In this document: one piece after another, positions 1 through 8,730 of the stretch
Numbering within the stretch: the first letter of the stretch is position 1
Layout of the letters: every line of letters begins with the position of its first letter
From: Acidobacteriota bacterium
GTDB taxonomy: Bacteria > Acidobacteriota > Blastocatellia > Pyrinomonadales > Pyrinomonadaceae
Reading direction: 5' to 3'
NCBI GenBank assembly: GCA_019639155.1
Contig: JAHBSJ010000002.1
Coordinates: forward strand, 1 to 64,000
Length of the DNA: 64,000 nucleotides
Made by a program: the position numbers and the translations under genes
The notes under the pieces: generated by a model
Databases searched by the model: none
What the model was told of the DNA's origin: nothing
What the model saw: only the letters and a program-made list of their open reading frames with translations

Positions 1-3000
1 GGCCGTGATTCATCCTGACGCGAGCCCGGAGCGGGCAGGCCGAACGAATACGGGCCCAGCGGTCCCCAGTTTCCTGTGACATCGCCCATCAGCAGACCGA
101 CATAGTCCTCGCCCGTGATGTTCGAGTACACCGTGGTCGGGCCGTAGCTCGGCGTGAAGATCCAGTTGCCGGTATTGCCGGTTCCCGGAAGCGATACAGA
201 GTAGCGTGCGATCAACGCAGCGTCGAACGACGTGATGCCGCCCGATCCGCTGACCTCGGCGACGGTCTGCTGAGTCGAATTGAGCGTGACGAGCCCGACA
301 ACGTGCTGCGATACCGCTGCAGCGTCGAATGCACTGATGGCGCCGGCAACACCGCCGGTCTTCGAAGCGGAACGCGTATAGGTGCCCGGGCCGAAGCCGC
401 TCAGCGAGTAGTCGCCCGACGAGTCGGAGTTCGCAGTTACGATCGGCGAGCCTGAGCCCGTGATGACCGTATCCGGAATGTAACGCGGCGGTGTGGGCCC
501 GACCAGAGCGTTGCCGTATGTGACATTGCCCGTGATGGTTCCGCCAATGACGGTCACAAGGCCGTTCGACGTCGAGATGCAGGGTGTGCCTTCGTTGAAC
601 TTGAAGCTCGTGAAGGAGACCGCACTTGACGATCCCGGCAGGCCGACCGCGTTGAACGTGATCGACGCCAGTGAACCGGCTCCTGACCACGGCGTTCCGC
701 TGTAGATCGACACCACCAGGACGCCCGGTGTTGACGAGTTCACGAAAGTGCCGCTGCCTGCGGTAACGGTGCCGAGGCTGAACGCATTGAACGTGATCAC
801 CGACGGATCGTAGTTCAGCGTGAAGTCTGTGGATATCAAGCCGTTGCCGGTCGTATCGTCCACATTCACATCGACCACGACCGTGTTGCCCGTCAGCACT
901 TCATACGTCGTCGGTATGGAGACCGCGTTGCACAGGCTGACAGCCGTCAGTGTGATGTCATTGCCGGTTCCGCCGACATAACTGATCCTGAGCGGTGTCG
1001 GGCCGACATAGAACACGGTTCCCTCGGGCATATCAAAGAATGTGCCGCTGACAGGGTCCGCACCGTCATTGTTGACAATGGTAAAGACCGTTCCGATCGT
1101 CGGCGTATAGCCCGTGGTCACGTTCAGGTTCACATTCGAAGCGATGCTTACGCTTCCCGTGACGTTGAGCTGGTCATACTGCGTACCGACCGTCGGGCCG
1201 TTCAGCTCCATATTGACCGTTGTGTTAGAACCGAGTGAGAGGTTGCCGGTATTGATGATGCCGGGGCTTGTTCCCGGGCTGATCTGAACGCCTGCGGCGC
1301 TCGTCGTAAATGAACCCGTCACCGTGAACGTGCCCTTGATATGCAGGGCCTTGTTCACATTGACGTTGCCGGCATAGGTTCCCGAACCGATATTCAGCGT
1401 GCCGCCGGACGAAACTGCGTCGATGCCTTCCTGAATACTGCTGGGGCCGCCCGGAGCTGCCTGCGGGCTGACTGCCGAGATGTTCAGAGCACTGAAGCTG
1501 CCCTGGAAGCCGTATGCGGCACTCGTATCAGTGTTCGAGTTAAGGAACGGGCTGAAGTCGAGGTTCGCAGAGGCTTCGCCGGCCAACGTCGGCTGCGGAG
1601 CAACGGGAGGAACTGCAGTACCTCCATATGCTACGGGTATCTGTGCCGAGTAGCCCGGCTCTGTGCTGTTCACCGCAACTATCGTCGGAGTTGTAGTTCC
1701 GATCCAGTTGCCGCTAAAGTTCTTCAGATTCGTCGTTCCCGGTGCGGGCAGCGAACCGCCCGTCTGACGATCAACGATCTGCCCGTACCAGTTACCACTG
1801 ATGTTGTTGTTAGTGAACGTCGAATTCAGAGCGGTCTGAACCGGAACATTCGATCCGCTACTCGCGTCCAAGAACAGCACGCCAACAGTCCAGTTGTTCG
1901 TGATCTCGTTCTCAGTGACCGTCAGATTGTCCGTCTGATTACGGAAAAGGAAGCCGGTTCGGTTGTTCGTGATCACATTTCGGTGGAATGTATTTCCGTT
2001 GGAATTGTTAACGTCTATTCCCGTACGGTTTCCGGTGATGCGATTGTCGTGTACGTTCGCCCCCGTGATCGCGGGTCCGATCATCGCGACGCCTGCGAAG
2101 TTAAGACCGGTGTTATTCCAGTCAGTTGTATTGTTGCCGGCTCGCGTGATAGTGAAACCCGCGACCTCGACGTTGCTTGCAGAGATCCTGACCGTCGCAC
2201 CGTCCAAACCGCCGATCGGGCCGGTGATCGTCGTCGATGCCTGTCCGGCACCGAGCACCTTCACCGATTTATTGATGACGACATCTTCGTTGTATCCGCC
2301 TGCACCGACCTGGACCGTTCCGCCGATCAGTGTGCCCGGTATCGCGGCATTGATGCTCTGGTAGTTCTCCGCAGCACTACCGTTGCCGCCCGGCCCCGCC
2401 GAACTGCTGACATGTGCGACAGCACGGCCATTCTCGCCGCCGGTATATTGCGTGCAGAGAAACGCGTTGTTGTTCGCGGTACTCAACGCTAAATGCGGCT
2501 GATAGAACGCGGGATTTATGCCCGGTTGATTCAGAACTGCAATATCACAGCCTTGGTTCTGCGGAGCTCCCCACGAATTTCCGTTAAAGGTGATGTTACC
2601 GCCCTCAACGACCCATCCGCGTGTTCCTGATACGTTATTGTTTGTGATCGATCCGATAGCGACATCAAACGCACCGCTGAAATAACCCGGCTGGCGAAGA
2701 TGCGAGATCGTGTTGTTGTTGATGTTGAAACCGGTAACACCGGCATTGCCTACGATCGCTCGGCTAACGATGCCGTTGACGCTCCAGGGCGAACCCGGAT
2801 TTGGGCCATAAATGCTGTTGTTCTGAAGCGTGAGACCGTTTGCAGCGATTCTCAATACATCTTGGTTTGGTAGGTCGGTCTTCTCGATTGCAAGATTGTC
2901 GATCGTAACTCCTGATGCAGTAACAGTTATCCCATCACCTATAGCACTAGCAACTTGTACCGTTGGCTTACCCGGTCCTAGACCGAGGATTGTTACGCCG

Positions 3001-4016
3001 GGTACATTTATATTGAGTGTTGATGCCTGAGCATACGTTCCGGGACAAACGCGGATCGTGTCGCCGGGGTTGGCAACTGATAACGCACCCGCCAAAGTGG
3101 TGCTCGCCGGGGTCGGGTCGTCGCAGTCTGTGATCGATCCCGCACCGTCGTCATCGACAACAATGTACTGGCTGGGCTCGAAATCCCAAGTTGTCTCATT
3201 GCCGCTAATTCCCAACGTGAAGGAATCCACATTGCCATTAAAGCCGCCCCATCCGCTTCCGGCTTTGAAGCCAACCGCCCCAAAGGTCGGATGAATACCG
3301 GCGTTTGGATATGCTGTGAGAACCTGAGCCCATGTGCAAGGCACAGCCATCGGACAAACTGCGTTGCCCGGGGCTTGCGAAAATACCCACTTTCCGGCCA
3401 TTGGATTCCAGGTCTGCCAGGCTCCGGTCGTTACTGTTTCCGTGAAGTAAGGTTCATAGGTCAATCGTCCCTGCCACCCGGTATTTACGTCGGTAAGGTC
3501 AAAGTCGACGTTAAAGCTGAATGCTGCAGCATATGCGGGATCGGTACCGGATGTGCGATACGTGCTGTAAGAGATCGATGTGATCGCGGTCAACGGCGTG
3601 CCAAGAAAGCCTGCTCGACCTAGATATCGGCCGTCGGCGGCTGCGCTAAGTCCAAATTGTGCACTGCCAATGCCAAGCGGAGGCGTTCCGGGGCCAGTTA
3701 CAAGGCTGCCCGTCGGACTGCCACCCTCTGTGACATATGTCCAACCGTCTGGCGATTCGGGACGGACAACCACAGTCGTAGCCATTGCGGCGGGCGGTGC
3801 CGAGTTGAACAGCCCAAATCCGCCGGTCAGTTTGCCGACCAATTCCGATGTGAATCCGCTGGCGTTGGTCGTGCCTGCGACGACGAACGACGCGGCGACC
3901 GAAACGGCGAGGATGGCGGCAACCGCGATAGCTCGGCGGGTACCCGTGCGTTTTGCAGCACACGTGTGACCGGCAAAAAGCCGCCTGAATGAACCAAATA
4001 TCTTCTCCAATGACAT
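1..4016 (-). CDS. Giant exported beta-helix/cohesin/dockerin-like surface protein (C-terminus beyond window)
   Basis: An uninterrupted minus-strand frame runs from ATG at 4016 off the left edge, at least 1338 codons. A GGAG at 4025-4028 lies 8 bases upstream, which favours this start over the out-of-frame ATG at 4021. Residues 1-55 hold a basic stretch and a hydrophobic Ala/Val segment, a likely long signal peptide. Asn- and Gly-rich repeats at about 290-500 and 540-770 (motifs such as INNNTIS, VHDNRITGN, VINKSVKVLGAG) look like right-handed parallel beta-helix (PbH1) coils. About 850-1025 resembles autotransporter-type strand repeats (YDQLNVTG, FTIVNNDG, VGGTGNDITLT). About 1030-1155 has a cohesin-like pattern (VVDVNVDD, LNYDPSVITF, GSLASITFNA). 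About 1160-1325 holds a carboxypeptidase-regulatory-like segment and two dockerin-like helices (ISAFDAAAVSQHVVG, ITSFDAALIARYSV). Probable role: cell-surface or secreted adhesion or carbohydrate-associated protein. The ligand is unknown. Confidence 0.85.
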   Translation of the reverse strand, partial: MSLEKIFGSFRRLFAGHTCAAKRTGTRRAIAVAAILAVSVAASFVVAGTTNASGFTSELVGKLTGGFGLFNSAPPAAMATTVVVRPESPDGWTYVTEGGSPTGSLVTGPGTPPLGIGSAQFGLSAAADGRYLGRAGFLGTPLTAITSISYSTYRTSGTDPAYAAAFSFNVDFDLTDVNTGWQGRLTYEPYFTETVTTGAWQTWNPMAGKWVFSQAPGNAVCPMAVPCTWAQVLTAYPNAGIHPTFGAVGFKAGSGWGGFNGNVDSFTLGISGNETTWDFEPSQYIVVDDDGAGSITDCDDPTPASTTLAGALSVANPGDTIRVCPGTYAQASTLNINVPGVTILGLGPGKPTVQVASAIGDGITVTASGVTIDNLAIEKTDLPNQDVLRIAANGLTLQNNSIYGPNPGSPWSVNGIVSRAIVGNAGVTGFNINNNTISHLRQPGYFSGAFDVAIGSITNNNVSGTRGWVVEGGNITFNGNSWGAPQNQGCDIAVLNQPGINPAFYQPHLALSTANNNAFLCTQYTGGENGRAVAHVSSSAGPGGNGSAAENYQSINAAIPGTLIGGTVQVGAGGYNEDVVINKSVKVLGAGQASTTITGPIGGLDGATVRISASNVEVAGFTITRAGNNTTDWNNTGLNFAGVAMIGPAITGANVHDNRITGNRTGIDVNNSNGNTFHRNVITNNRTGFLFRNQTDNLTVTENEITNNWTVGVLFLDASSGSNVPVQTALNSTFTNNNISGNWYGQIVDRQTGGSLPAPGTTNLKNFSGNWIGTTTPTIVAVNSTEPGYSAQIPVAYGGTAVPPVAPQPTLAGEASANLDFSPFLNSNTDTSAAYGFQGSFSALNISAVSPQAAPGGPSSIQEGIDAVSSGGTLNIGSGTYAGNVNVNKALHIKGTFTVTGSFTTSAAGVQISPGTSPGIINTGNLSLGSNTTVNMELNGPTVGTQYDQLNVTGSVSIASNVNLNVTTGYTPTIGTVFTIVNNDGADPVSGTFFDMPEGTVFYVGPTPLRISYVGGTGNDITLTAVSLCNAVSIPTTYEVLTGNTVVVDVNVDDTTGNGLISTDFTLNYDPSVITFNAFSLGTVTAGSGTFVNSSTPGVLVVSIYSGTPWSGAGSLASITFNAVGLPGSSSAVSFTSFKFNEGTPCISTSNGLVTVIGGTITGNVTYGNALVGPTPPRYIPDTVITGSGSPIVTANSDSSGDYSLSGFGPGTYTRSASKTGGVAGAISAFDAAAVSQHVVGLVTLNSTQQTVAEVSGSGGITSFDAALIARYSVSLPGTGNTGNWIFTPSYGPTTVYSNITGEDYVGLLMGDVTGNWGPLGPYSFGLPAPGSRQDESR

Positions 4017-4182
4017 ACCATTAGCTCCTTTTTCGTAGCAGGACCGGATCACCTTTTGGCCTTGTGCGCCGACCCGAGGGCCAGCCGTCCGGCGGTGATC
4101 CCGCTTCGAATCCACACATCCCGGCACAGACCTGTCGAGGAGAGTGTCAGCCTCATTTTCGAGGCATCGACGGAGATGCGAA

Positions 4183-4238
4183 ATTCGCTTTGTTCTGTTG
4201 TTGCTTTATGAGACGGTATGCCCTAAGATTCGCTTTGT
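4183..4238. repeat. Direct repeat ATTCGCTTTGT, 45-bp spacing
   Basis: ATTCGCTTTGT occurs at 4183-4193 and again at 4228-4238. The first copy also forms the palindrome GCGAAATTCGC. It lies about 170-220 bp upstream of the surface-protein start, so it could be a regulator site. No regulator can be named. Confidence 0.4.
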
Positions 4239-4281
4239 CGGAAGCACGCTTGGGACATCCGTTTCGAGTCGTGAACCGCGG

Positions 4282-4311
4282 CCCGGCAGGTGCCTGATAC
4301 CACCTGCCGGG
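4282..4311. repeat. Perfect 11-bp hairpin
   Basis: CCCGGCAGGTG at 4282-4292 pairs perfectly with CACCTGCCGGG at 4301-4311 around an 8-nt loop. On the plus strand it is followed by TTTCTAGTT, a weak T-run. On the minus strand there is no T-run. It could be a leader stem in the transcript of the surface protein or a weak terminator. Confidence 0.5.
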
Positions 4312-4452
4312 TTTCTAGTTCCCGCTCAACTTTTTCCTCCTGTCAAACTTTGCAATTCAGCGGAAACTCCGCCGACGGCGATCCGGCGCCAAACATTGGA
4401 CCGCCGGAAGATCGCATCATAACCATTCGCCTCCTAACCGCTTGGTGGAGGC

Positions 4453-4508
4453 GGGCCGGCGTTTCCCCCCTAATATCCCGTTACCAATTTTGATAACGAC
4501 GCCGGCCC
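4453..4508. repeat. Bipartite stem (10-bp outer, 5-bp inner)
   Basis: GGGCCGGCGT at 4453-4462 pairs with ACGCCGGCCC at 4499-4508. Inside, CGTTA (4479-4483) pairs with TAACG (4494-4498), which abuts the outer right arm, so one side carries a 16-nt bulge with a C6 run. It lies about 60 bp beyond the luxR stop. It could be a terminator without a T-run or a structured RNA. Confidence 0.45.
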
Positions 4509-4569
4509 GAGATCGTTCGGTTATATTGGTTAAACCGAGAAATTATTGCATCAACAGCCGCTGCTGTCG

Positions 4570-5739
4570 TCACCCATATGGGGTATTTTTGCGATTATTT
4601 GTTTCGTCGTCGAACTTCAGCGATGCCGGCCCGAGTAAAACCAGCTTCGCCAGTTCGGTCTGACGCTTGGTATCCGTCTTTGAAAATATTCGCTTAAGGT
4701 GCGTTTTTACCGTATTTTCCGATACGCACAGTTCGTTCGACACCTCCGCGGGCGACATTCCGTCAACTATCAAACTTGCTACGCGTGCCTCGGATCTGGT
4801 CAGGCCATAAAGCTCGCAGAGAACATCTGCCACGGATACACGTTTCGACTCAGGATCTGAAACGAAAATGATGGCCTTTTCTCCCGTTCCGAACTGGTCG
4901 CAATCGCCCTTTGTGCATTTCGCTATCAGCAGTTCTAGCGGGCGCTTGCCGTTACCGCGGTTGAGCCTGATCGTTGCCGCCCAGCCGGAATTGATTCCCG
5001 GAGACGCAAACACGCCGGCAATAGCCGCCTTGAACCGTTTGTGGTCAGCATTGTTTCTAGCCGAAAGGCCGCCGCGGCGATTTATAAAGATCCCGTCGCC
5101 TTCCGTCAATATCGAACTGCCGCTGCTATTCGAAAAAAGCACCTTGCGCGCCTCGTCAACTACCAAAACACCGCGGGGTATCCGGTCGAGCACCTCCGTC
5201 AATACACCTGCATGCGATCTTGCCGGCAGATAATTGAAATGAATTGAAAAGGCTCTGCCCAGATGCGGCACGAACACATCTATTAGGTCCTGATCCGCCG
5301 TCGAAAAATTGTCTCGGCCTTTCGGACGGCTGAATTCAATGGCGGCCTGATAGTCGCCGGGTGTCGCTATTACCCGATACTCGAAGTTGTATATTCCTGC
5401 CTTCTGAAAGAACTCATTGTAGATATCTGATCGACCGAATTCAGCATCACCAATAAAATCGACGCGATTGAGTCTGCCGCCCGGCCCAAGTCCCGCTATG
5501 TGCTTTTGGATGAGATTTATATGTTGGAACTCTTCGGCATAGATCCGTAAAAGCTCGGGCTCCATCTTGCTCTCGACGAGCGTCAGGTCGGCTGTCTTGG
5601 TGTTAATCACCGTTAGTCCATCAGTTTGCGCGTTCACCATGCCGCCGATCTTGTCGCAGACGTCAAGCAGCGGCCTAGACGTCGGGCTCTGTGCCGCCTC
5701 GTAAATGGCACTGACCGTTTTTACGATCTGCTTTTCCAT
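4570..5739 (-). CDS. LuxR-family transcriptional regulator with N-terminal sensor region
   Basis: A 389-residue protein. The last ~65 residues form a clear LuxR/FixJ helix-turn-helix (LTRSEARVASLIVDG, then VSENTVKTHLKRIFSKT), so it should bind DNA as a dimer. The first ~170 residues (from YEAAQSP to FVPHLGRAF) look GAF-like, followed by a PAS-like stretch (IPRGVLVVDEARKVLFSNSSG). The ligand cannot be read from the sequence. No strong Shine-Dalgarno precedes ATG 5739. It is divergent from the winged-helix regulator at 6114 and upstream of the surface-protein gene on the same strand, so it could control either. No receiver domain with a phospho-Asp is visible. Confidence 0.88.
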   Translation of the reverse strand: MEKQIVKTVSAIYEAAQSPTSRPLLDVCDKIGGMVNAQTDGLTVINTKTADLTLVESKMEPELLRIYAEEFQHINLIQKHIAGLGPGGRLNRVDFIGDAEFGRSDIYNEFFQKAGIYNFEYRVIATPGDYQAAIEFSRPKGRDNFSTADQDLIDVFVPHLGRAFSIHFNYLPARSHAGVLTEVLDRIPRGVLVVDEARKVLFSNSSGSSILTEGDGIFINRRGGLSARNNADHKRFKAAIAGVFASPGINSGWAATIRLNRGNGKRPLELLIAKCTKGDCDQFGTGEKAIIFVSDPESKRVSVADVLCELYGLTRSEARVASLIVDGMSPAEVSNELCVSENTVKTHLKRIFSKTDTKRQTELAKLVLLGPASLKFDDETNNRKNTPYG

Positions 5740-6113
5740 AAGATCTGCCGCTTACCTGTAGCCGAATACCTTGCTCTCGAGATCACTCAAAGAAATAAGA
5801 TCAAGTGACGGCGAGATCAAGTGTATTTTTTCTTTCATATCAATAACGCAAGAAACCGCGCAAATTTGTGTCAGCTTTTTTCGAAATTTTTCACCTTTCT
5901 CCGCCCGACGATATATATGGCCTGTGATCGGAACTTTGGATGCCCAATTTCCGCAGATTGTGATACACTCTGAGGTGCTGAAATCGCTGCTTTTTTCCGA
6001 TGGTGCAGGCTCGGGAAATATCGCGCTCTCAGCTTAAAACATCGACCCAAATAGTCAATGAATTTAGAATGAATTTAGTGTGAATTTTATGTGACCTGCA
6101 TGTTTTCCCTCTT
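5740..6113. other. Divergent regulatory region between two regulators
   Basis: This 374-bp gap separates the LuxR-type gene (minus) and the winged-helix regulator (plus). It is AT-richer than its surroundings. The only clear element is the 11-bp phased repeat at 6059-6094. Short ORFs across it show no protein-like features. Confidence 0.6.
6059..6094 (+). promoter_or_regulatory. Four 11-bp phased TGA repeats, likely OmpR/PhoB-type operator
   Basis: TGAATTTA at 6059, TGAATTTA at 6070 and TGAATTTT at 6081 are exactly 11 bp apart, and a fourth TGA follows at 6092. Direct repeats with 11-bp spacing are the classic binding layout of OmpR/PhoB winged-helix proteins (for example the Pho box). The gene starting 20 bp downstream encodes such a domain, so autoregulation is the simplest reading. 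Closeness to the start suggests repression or overlap with the core promoter. Confidence 0.55.
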
Positions 6114-7325
6114 ATGGAGGTTCTCTCAGAGAAGAACTACACTTTTGGCCGCTTCGAATTCGACGCCGAAAGGCTGGTCCTGTATCACGATGGGACGCTC
6201 GTCAAAGAGGTCGAGAAGAGATCTCTCCAGGTTTTGTCGGTTCTCTTATCCCGTGCCGGAGACCCGGTCAGTCACGAAGAAATAATCGGTATCGTTTGGT
6301 CCGACAACCCGCATGGTGCGACGTCCACGCGGGTAAATCAATACATAAGCAGGCTAAGAAAGACGCTTGCCGCCCTTGACCCCGAAAAGACCTACATTGA
6401 GACCCTCATTGGCCGCGGATATAGTTTCGTTCACGAAGTATCAAGATGCCCCGAACCGGTTGTCCGTGAAACGGCGGCCGGCGATCCTGCCGAGGATCGC
6501 GGCAGCGTTCCGCCAAATCGAAGGAGGTACACGTGGCTATATATGGTCGTAGCTGTTGTCGCCCTCGCGGCGATAACCGCGGGTTATTGGAAATACGGCC
6601 GAACAGATGATGTCGAAGAGATCAAGCGTGTGGTTAAAGAATCTCAGATGTACGAATCGCTCGTTCTATACCGCAGCCCCGAAGATTTTAAGGAGGAAAT
6701 GCTTGATCGGTATTGGCTGTCGGAGAACGACGGACAAGCAAACTTTGACCGCGGCCGAATACGCCAAGCCGTCAAAAAGCTGATCACGGAAGGGCGATAT
6801 TATGGCGAACAGTCCGAGTGTACGATCTTCGAATTTGACAAAGTGGAAGTCGGCAAGAACAGGGATGTTGCGACGGTGCGAACATTTGAAAAATGGTCGT
6901 TGGACGACATCACAAAAGAAACCAATGCCTCAAAAAAGAGGATCGTCGGTCCTTATTTTGTTGACTATATTCTCAGGAAGGTCAACGGGCGCTGGATGAT
7001 CGAGAAATCTTCCACTGCACGTACGGTAAGGCCGGTTCCCCAATTACAAATGCTCGAGCTGACACGCGGTGAAAGATCCGAGTGGCTGATCAACGTCTTT
7101 GGATCGGATCTCGAAGCAAGGACTCTATATTTTGAGATCCAGGGCGTTGACTGTACAAGGACTCGTCCATGCCGCATCGACAATCACTCACTCCGAGAAA
7201 GGTCGATCATTTCGTCGGACAGTGTGATCAATATTCCTGTCGAGCTTGCCCCTGGTGAGTATCAGATCTTTGCGAGGAACGGTGATTCGGCTCCGTCAGG
7301 TCCCCTTACATTCAACATTCCCTGA
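6114..7325 (+). CDS. CadC-like membrane-anchored winged-helix regulator
   Basis: A 403-residue protein. Residues ~8-105 are an OmpR/PhoB-type winged helix (Trans_reg_C; motifs FEFDAERLVLY, RVNQYISRLRKTL, IGRGYSFV) with no receiver domain. After a polar linker, residues ~142-162 form one transmembrane helix (LYMVVAVVALAAITAGYW). The extracytoplasmic part has an NTF2-like stretch (~175-300) and a C-terminal Ig/IPT-like piece ending PSGPLTFNIP. This ToxR/CadC layout lets an envelope signal act directly on DNA. Start ATG 6114 lacks a clear Shine-Dalgarno, but the winged helix needs nearly the whole N-terminus. Four 11-bp repeats lie directly upstream. Confidence 0.87.
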   Translation: MEVLSEKNYTFGRFEFDAERLVLYHDGTLVKEVEKRSLQVLSVLLSRAGDPVSHEEIIGIVWSDNPHGATSTRVNQYISRLRKTLAALDPEKTYIETLIGRGYSFVHEVSRCPEPVVRETAAGDPAEDRGSVPPNRRRYTWLYMVVAVVALAAITAGYWKYGRTDDVEEIKRVVKESQMYESLVLYRSPEDFKEEMLDRYWLSENDGQANFDRGRIRQAVKKLITEGRYYGEQSECTIFEFDKVEVGKNRDVATVRTFEKWSLDDITKETNASKKRIVGPYFVDYILRKVNGRWMIEKSSTARTVRPVPQLQMLELTRGERSEWLINVFGSDLEARTLYFEIQGVDCTRTRPCRIDNHSLRERSIISSDSVINIPVELAPGEYQIFARNGDSAPSGPLTFNIP

Positions 7326-7331
7326 ACAAAG

Positions 7332-8480
7332 CTATTTTAATGCATGTTTCATACGGGCGACGCCTTCTGCCATGCGTTCTTCGGTGTTGCAGAACGAGAT
7401 GCGCAAGAAGCCCTTTGCTTCGTTGCCGAAAGCTACGCCGGGTACCGTGACGACTCGGTTTTGCAGGCATTTCTCGGCAACATCCAAGTCATCGCCGATA
7501 CTGCGAACGTCGAGCATTGTATAGAAAGCCCCCTCGGGCGATGTCGCGTGAAGCCCCATTTCCCTTTCGAAAAGATCGACCAAAAACCTACCGCGTTCGC
7601 GATAAACACTGCGGGCATGTTCCTTCGCCGCTTCGGCCTCGTCGGTCCATGCGATGAGCGAAGCTTTCTGCGTGATCGTGGATGTGCAGACGGTCAAAAA
7701 ACCGTGCAGGACCTGAATTGCATTGATCAGATCGGCGTCCTTACACGCAGCCCAGCCTAGCCTCCAGCCGGTCATTGACAAAGATTTTGAAAGGCCGCTT
7801 ACGATGATAGTGTGGTCGTAAAACTCACTCGCCGAATGCGGCCTTTCATTGAAGTAAAGATCGCTGTAGATCTCGTCGGAGATCAGCCAGATCCCTGTAC
7901 CTTCGAGAGTCTCGGCGATGTCGCGAAAATTCTGCTCGGTCAGTATCTTGCCCGTCGGATTCGACGGCGAAATAACAACAGCGGCCTTTGTTTTCGGAGT
8001 GATGCGGGCACGAAATTCGTCTATATCGAATGCGAAATCCTTTTCAGCGGGCATTCTGTAATAGATCGGCTCGCCCTGCGAGATGCGTACGCACGCATCG
8101 TATGCCGGAAAACTCGGATCGGGCAGCAGCACCTCGTCGCCGACGTCAACAGTACACAGAAATGCAGCGGTCATCGCCTCCTGCGACCCGCACGTAACCA
8201 CGACACCCGTCCGCGGCAGTTCGAGGTGCGGATATTGTTTGGCGATCTTGTCGCGAAGAGCCGGAATTCCGGGATGCGACGTGTAGCCGTTCTGCTCTTC
8301 CAGCGTCACGCGGGCGGCCTCGTTCCTTAAGAATTCAGGCGTCGGCAGATCAGGCTCGCCGAGGCCAAAATTAATGCTCTCAGGCAAGGCACGCTCGAAA
8401 AACTGACGTATCAGCGTCGGCTGCAGGCCGCGCATTCGCTGCGGAAGCTCAAATCCCATCTTTTCACTTACTGCACTCAT
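7332..8480 (-). CDS. PLP-dependent class I/II aminotransferase, candidate DapC
   Basis: A 382-residue fold-type I aminotransferase. The PLP lysine is in SGLSKSLSMTGWRLGW and the SPSNPTGK motif is present. It starts inside an ATGA overlap with the CsbD-like gene and is the last gene of the lysine/diaminopimelate cluster. The cluster has dapD and a dapE-like gene, which imply the succinylase route and need an N-succinyl-LL-2-amino-6-ketopimelate aminotransferase. No other aminotransferase is in the cluster, so DapC is a reasonable inference. The sequence alone would also fit an aspartate/aromatic aminotransferase. Confidence 0.85.
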   Translation of the reverse strand: MSAVSEKMGFELPQRMRGLQPTLIRQFFERALPESINFGLGEPDLPTPEFLRNEAARVTLEEQNGYTSHPGIPALRDKIAKQYPHLELPRTGVVVTCGSQEAMTAAFLCTVDVGDEVLLPDPSFPAYDACVRISQGEPIYYRMPAEKDFAFDIDEFRARITPKTKAAVVISPSNPTGKILTEQNFRDIAETLEGTGIWLISDEIYSDLYFNERPHSASEFYDHTIIVSGLSKSLSMTGWRLGWAACKDADLINAIQVLHGFLTVCTSTITQKASLIAWTDEAEAAKEHARSVYRERGRFLVDLFEREMGLHATSPEGAFYTMLDVRSIGDDLDVAEKCLQNRVVTVPGVAFGNEAKGFLRISFCNTEERMAEGVARMKHALK

Positions 8481-8686
8481 TTGCCGCCCTCGTCCTCTTC
8501 CTTTTCCATTTCGTCGCGGATATCGCCGACCTCGACGTTCAGTTCACCTTCGGCGATGGTCAGCGGATCGCCGGTCAACGCTCCGCCGATCTCTTCGATC
8601 TCGCCGACGATCTTCTGGCCCAGGCCGCTGATCTTTTCCTTCAGGCTGTGATCGATCTTGTTCTCAGGATTCTCATTTTGTCCCAT
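8477..8686 (-). CDS. CsbD-like small stress protein
   Basis: A small acidic protein, 69 residues from ATG 8686 (83 if the in-frame ATG at 8728 is used). The pattern GLGQKIVGEIEEIGGALTGD followed by AEGELN and VGDIRDE resembles the CsbD family (alternating G-K-x-K-E and T-G-D motifs), general-stress proteins of unclear function. The gene lies between dapD and the aminotransferase with an ATGA overlap to the latter, so it is probably cotranscribed with them. A link to lysine synthesis is not obvious. Assignment is moderate because the family is short and degenerate. Confidence 0.6.
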   Translation of the reverse strand: MGQNENPENKIDHSLKEKISGLGQKIVGEIEEIGGALTGDPLTIAEGELNVEVGDIRDEMEKEEDEGGK

Positions 8687-8730
8687 AACTTTGAGTTTAC
8701 CGCTCCCACGCTCGTCGGCAAAGAGCATCG

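Larger units (their letters stand above)
4017..4569. other. Long intergenic region with hairpins and an 11-bp direct repeat
   Basis: This gap lies between the luxR-type gene and the giant surface-protein gene, both on the minus strand. Short plus-strand frames here show no recognisable protein features and overlap each other, so I call no gene. The region holds a Shine-Dalgarno for the surface protein (4024-4031), a direct repeat ATTCGCTTTGT (4183-4193 and 4228-4238), a perfect 11-bp hairpin (4282-4311) and a longer bipartite hairpin (4453-4508). It probably combines the luxR 3' end with a long leader for the surface protein. Confidence 0.6.

Noticed and set aside
1341..2492. 383-residue plus-strand ORF
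   Set aside because: It is antisense to the giant beta-helix protein, whose minus-strand frame is continuous and domain-like; the plus-strand product is Arg/Cys-rich without any motif.
4064..4663. Several overlapping short ORFs in the 4022-4663 region
   Set aside because: No protein-like features, overlapping hairpins, and one overlaps the luxR C-terminus antisense.
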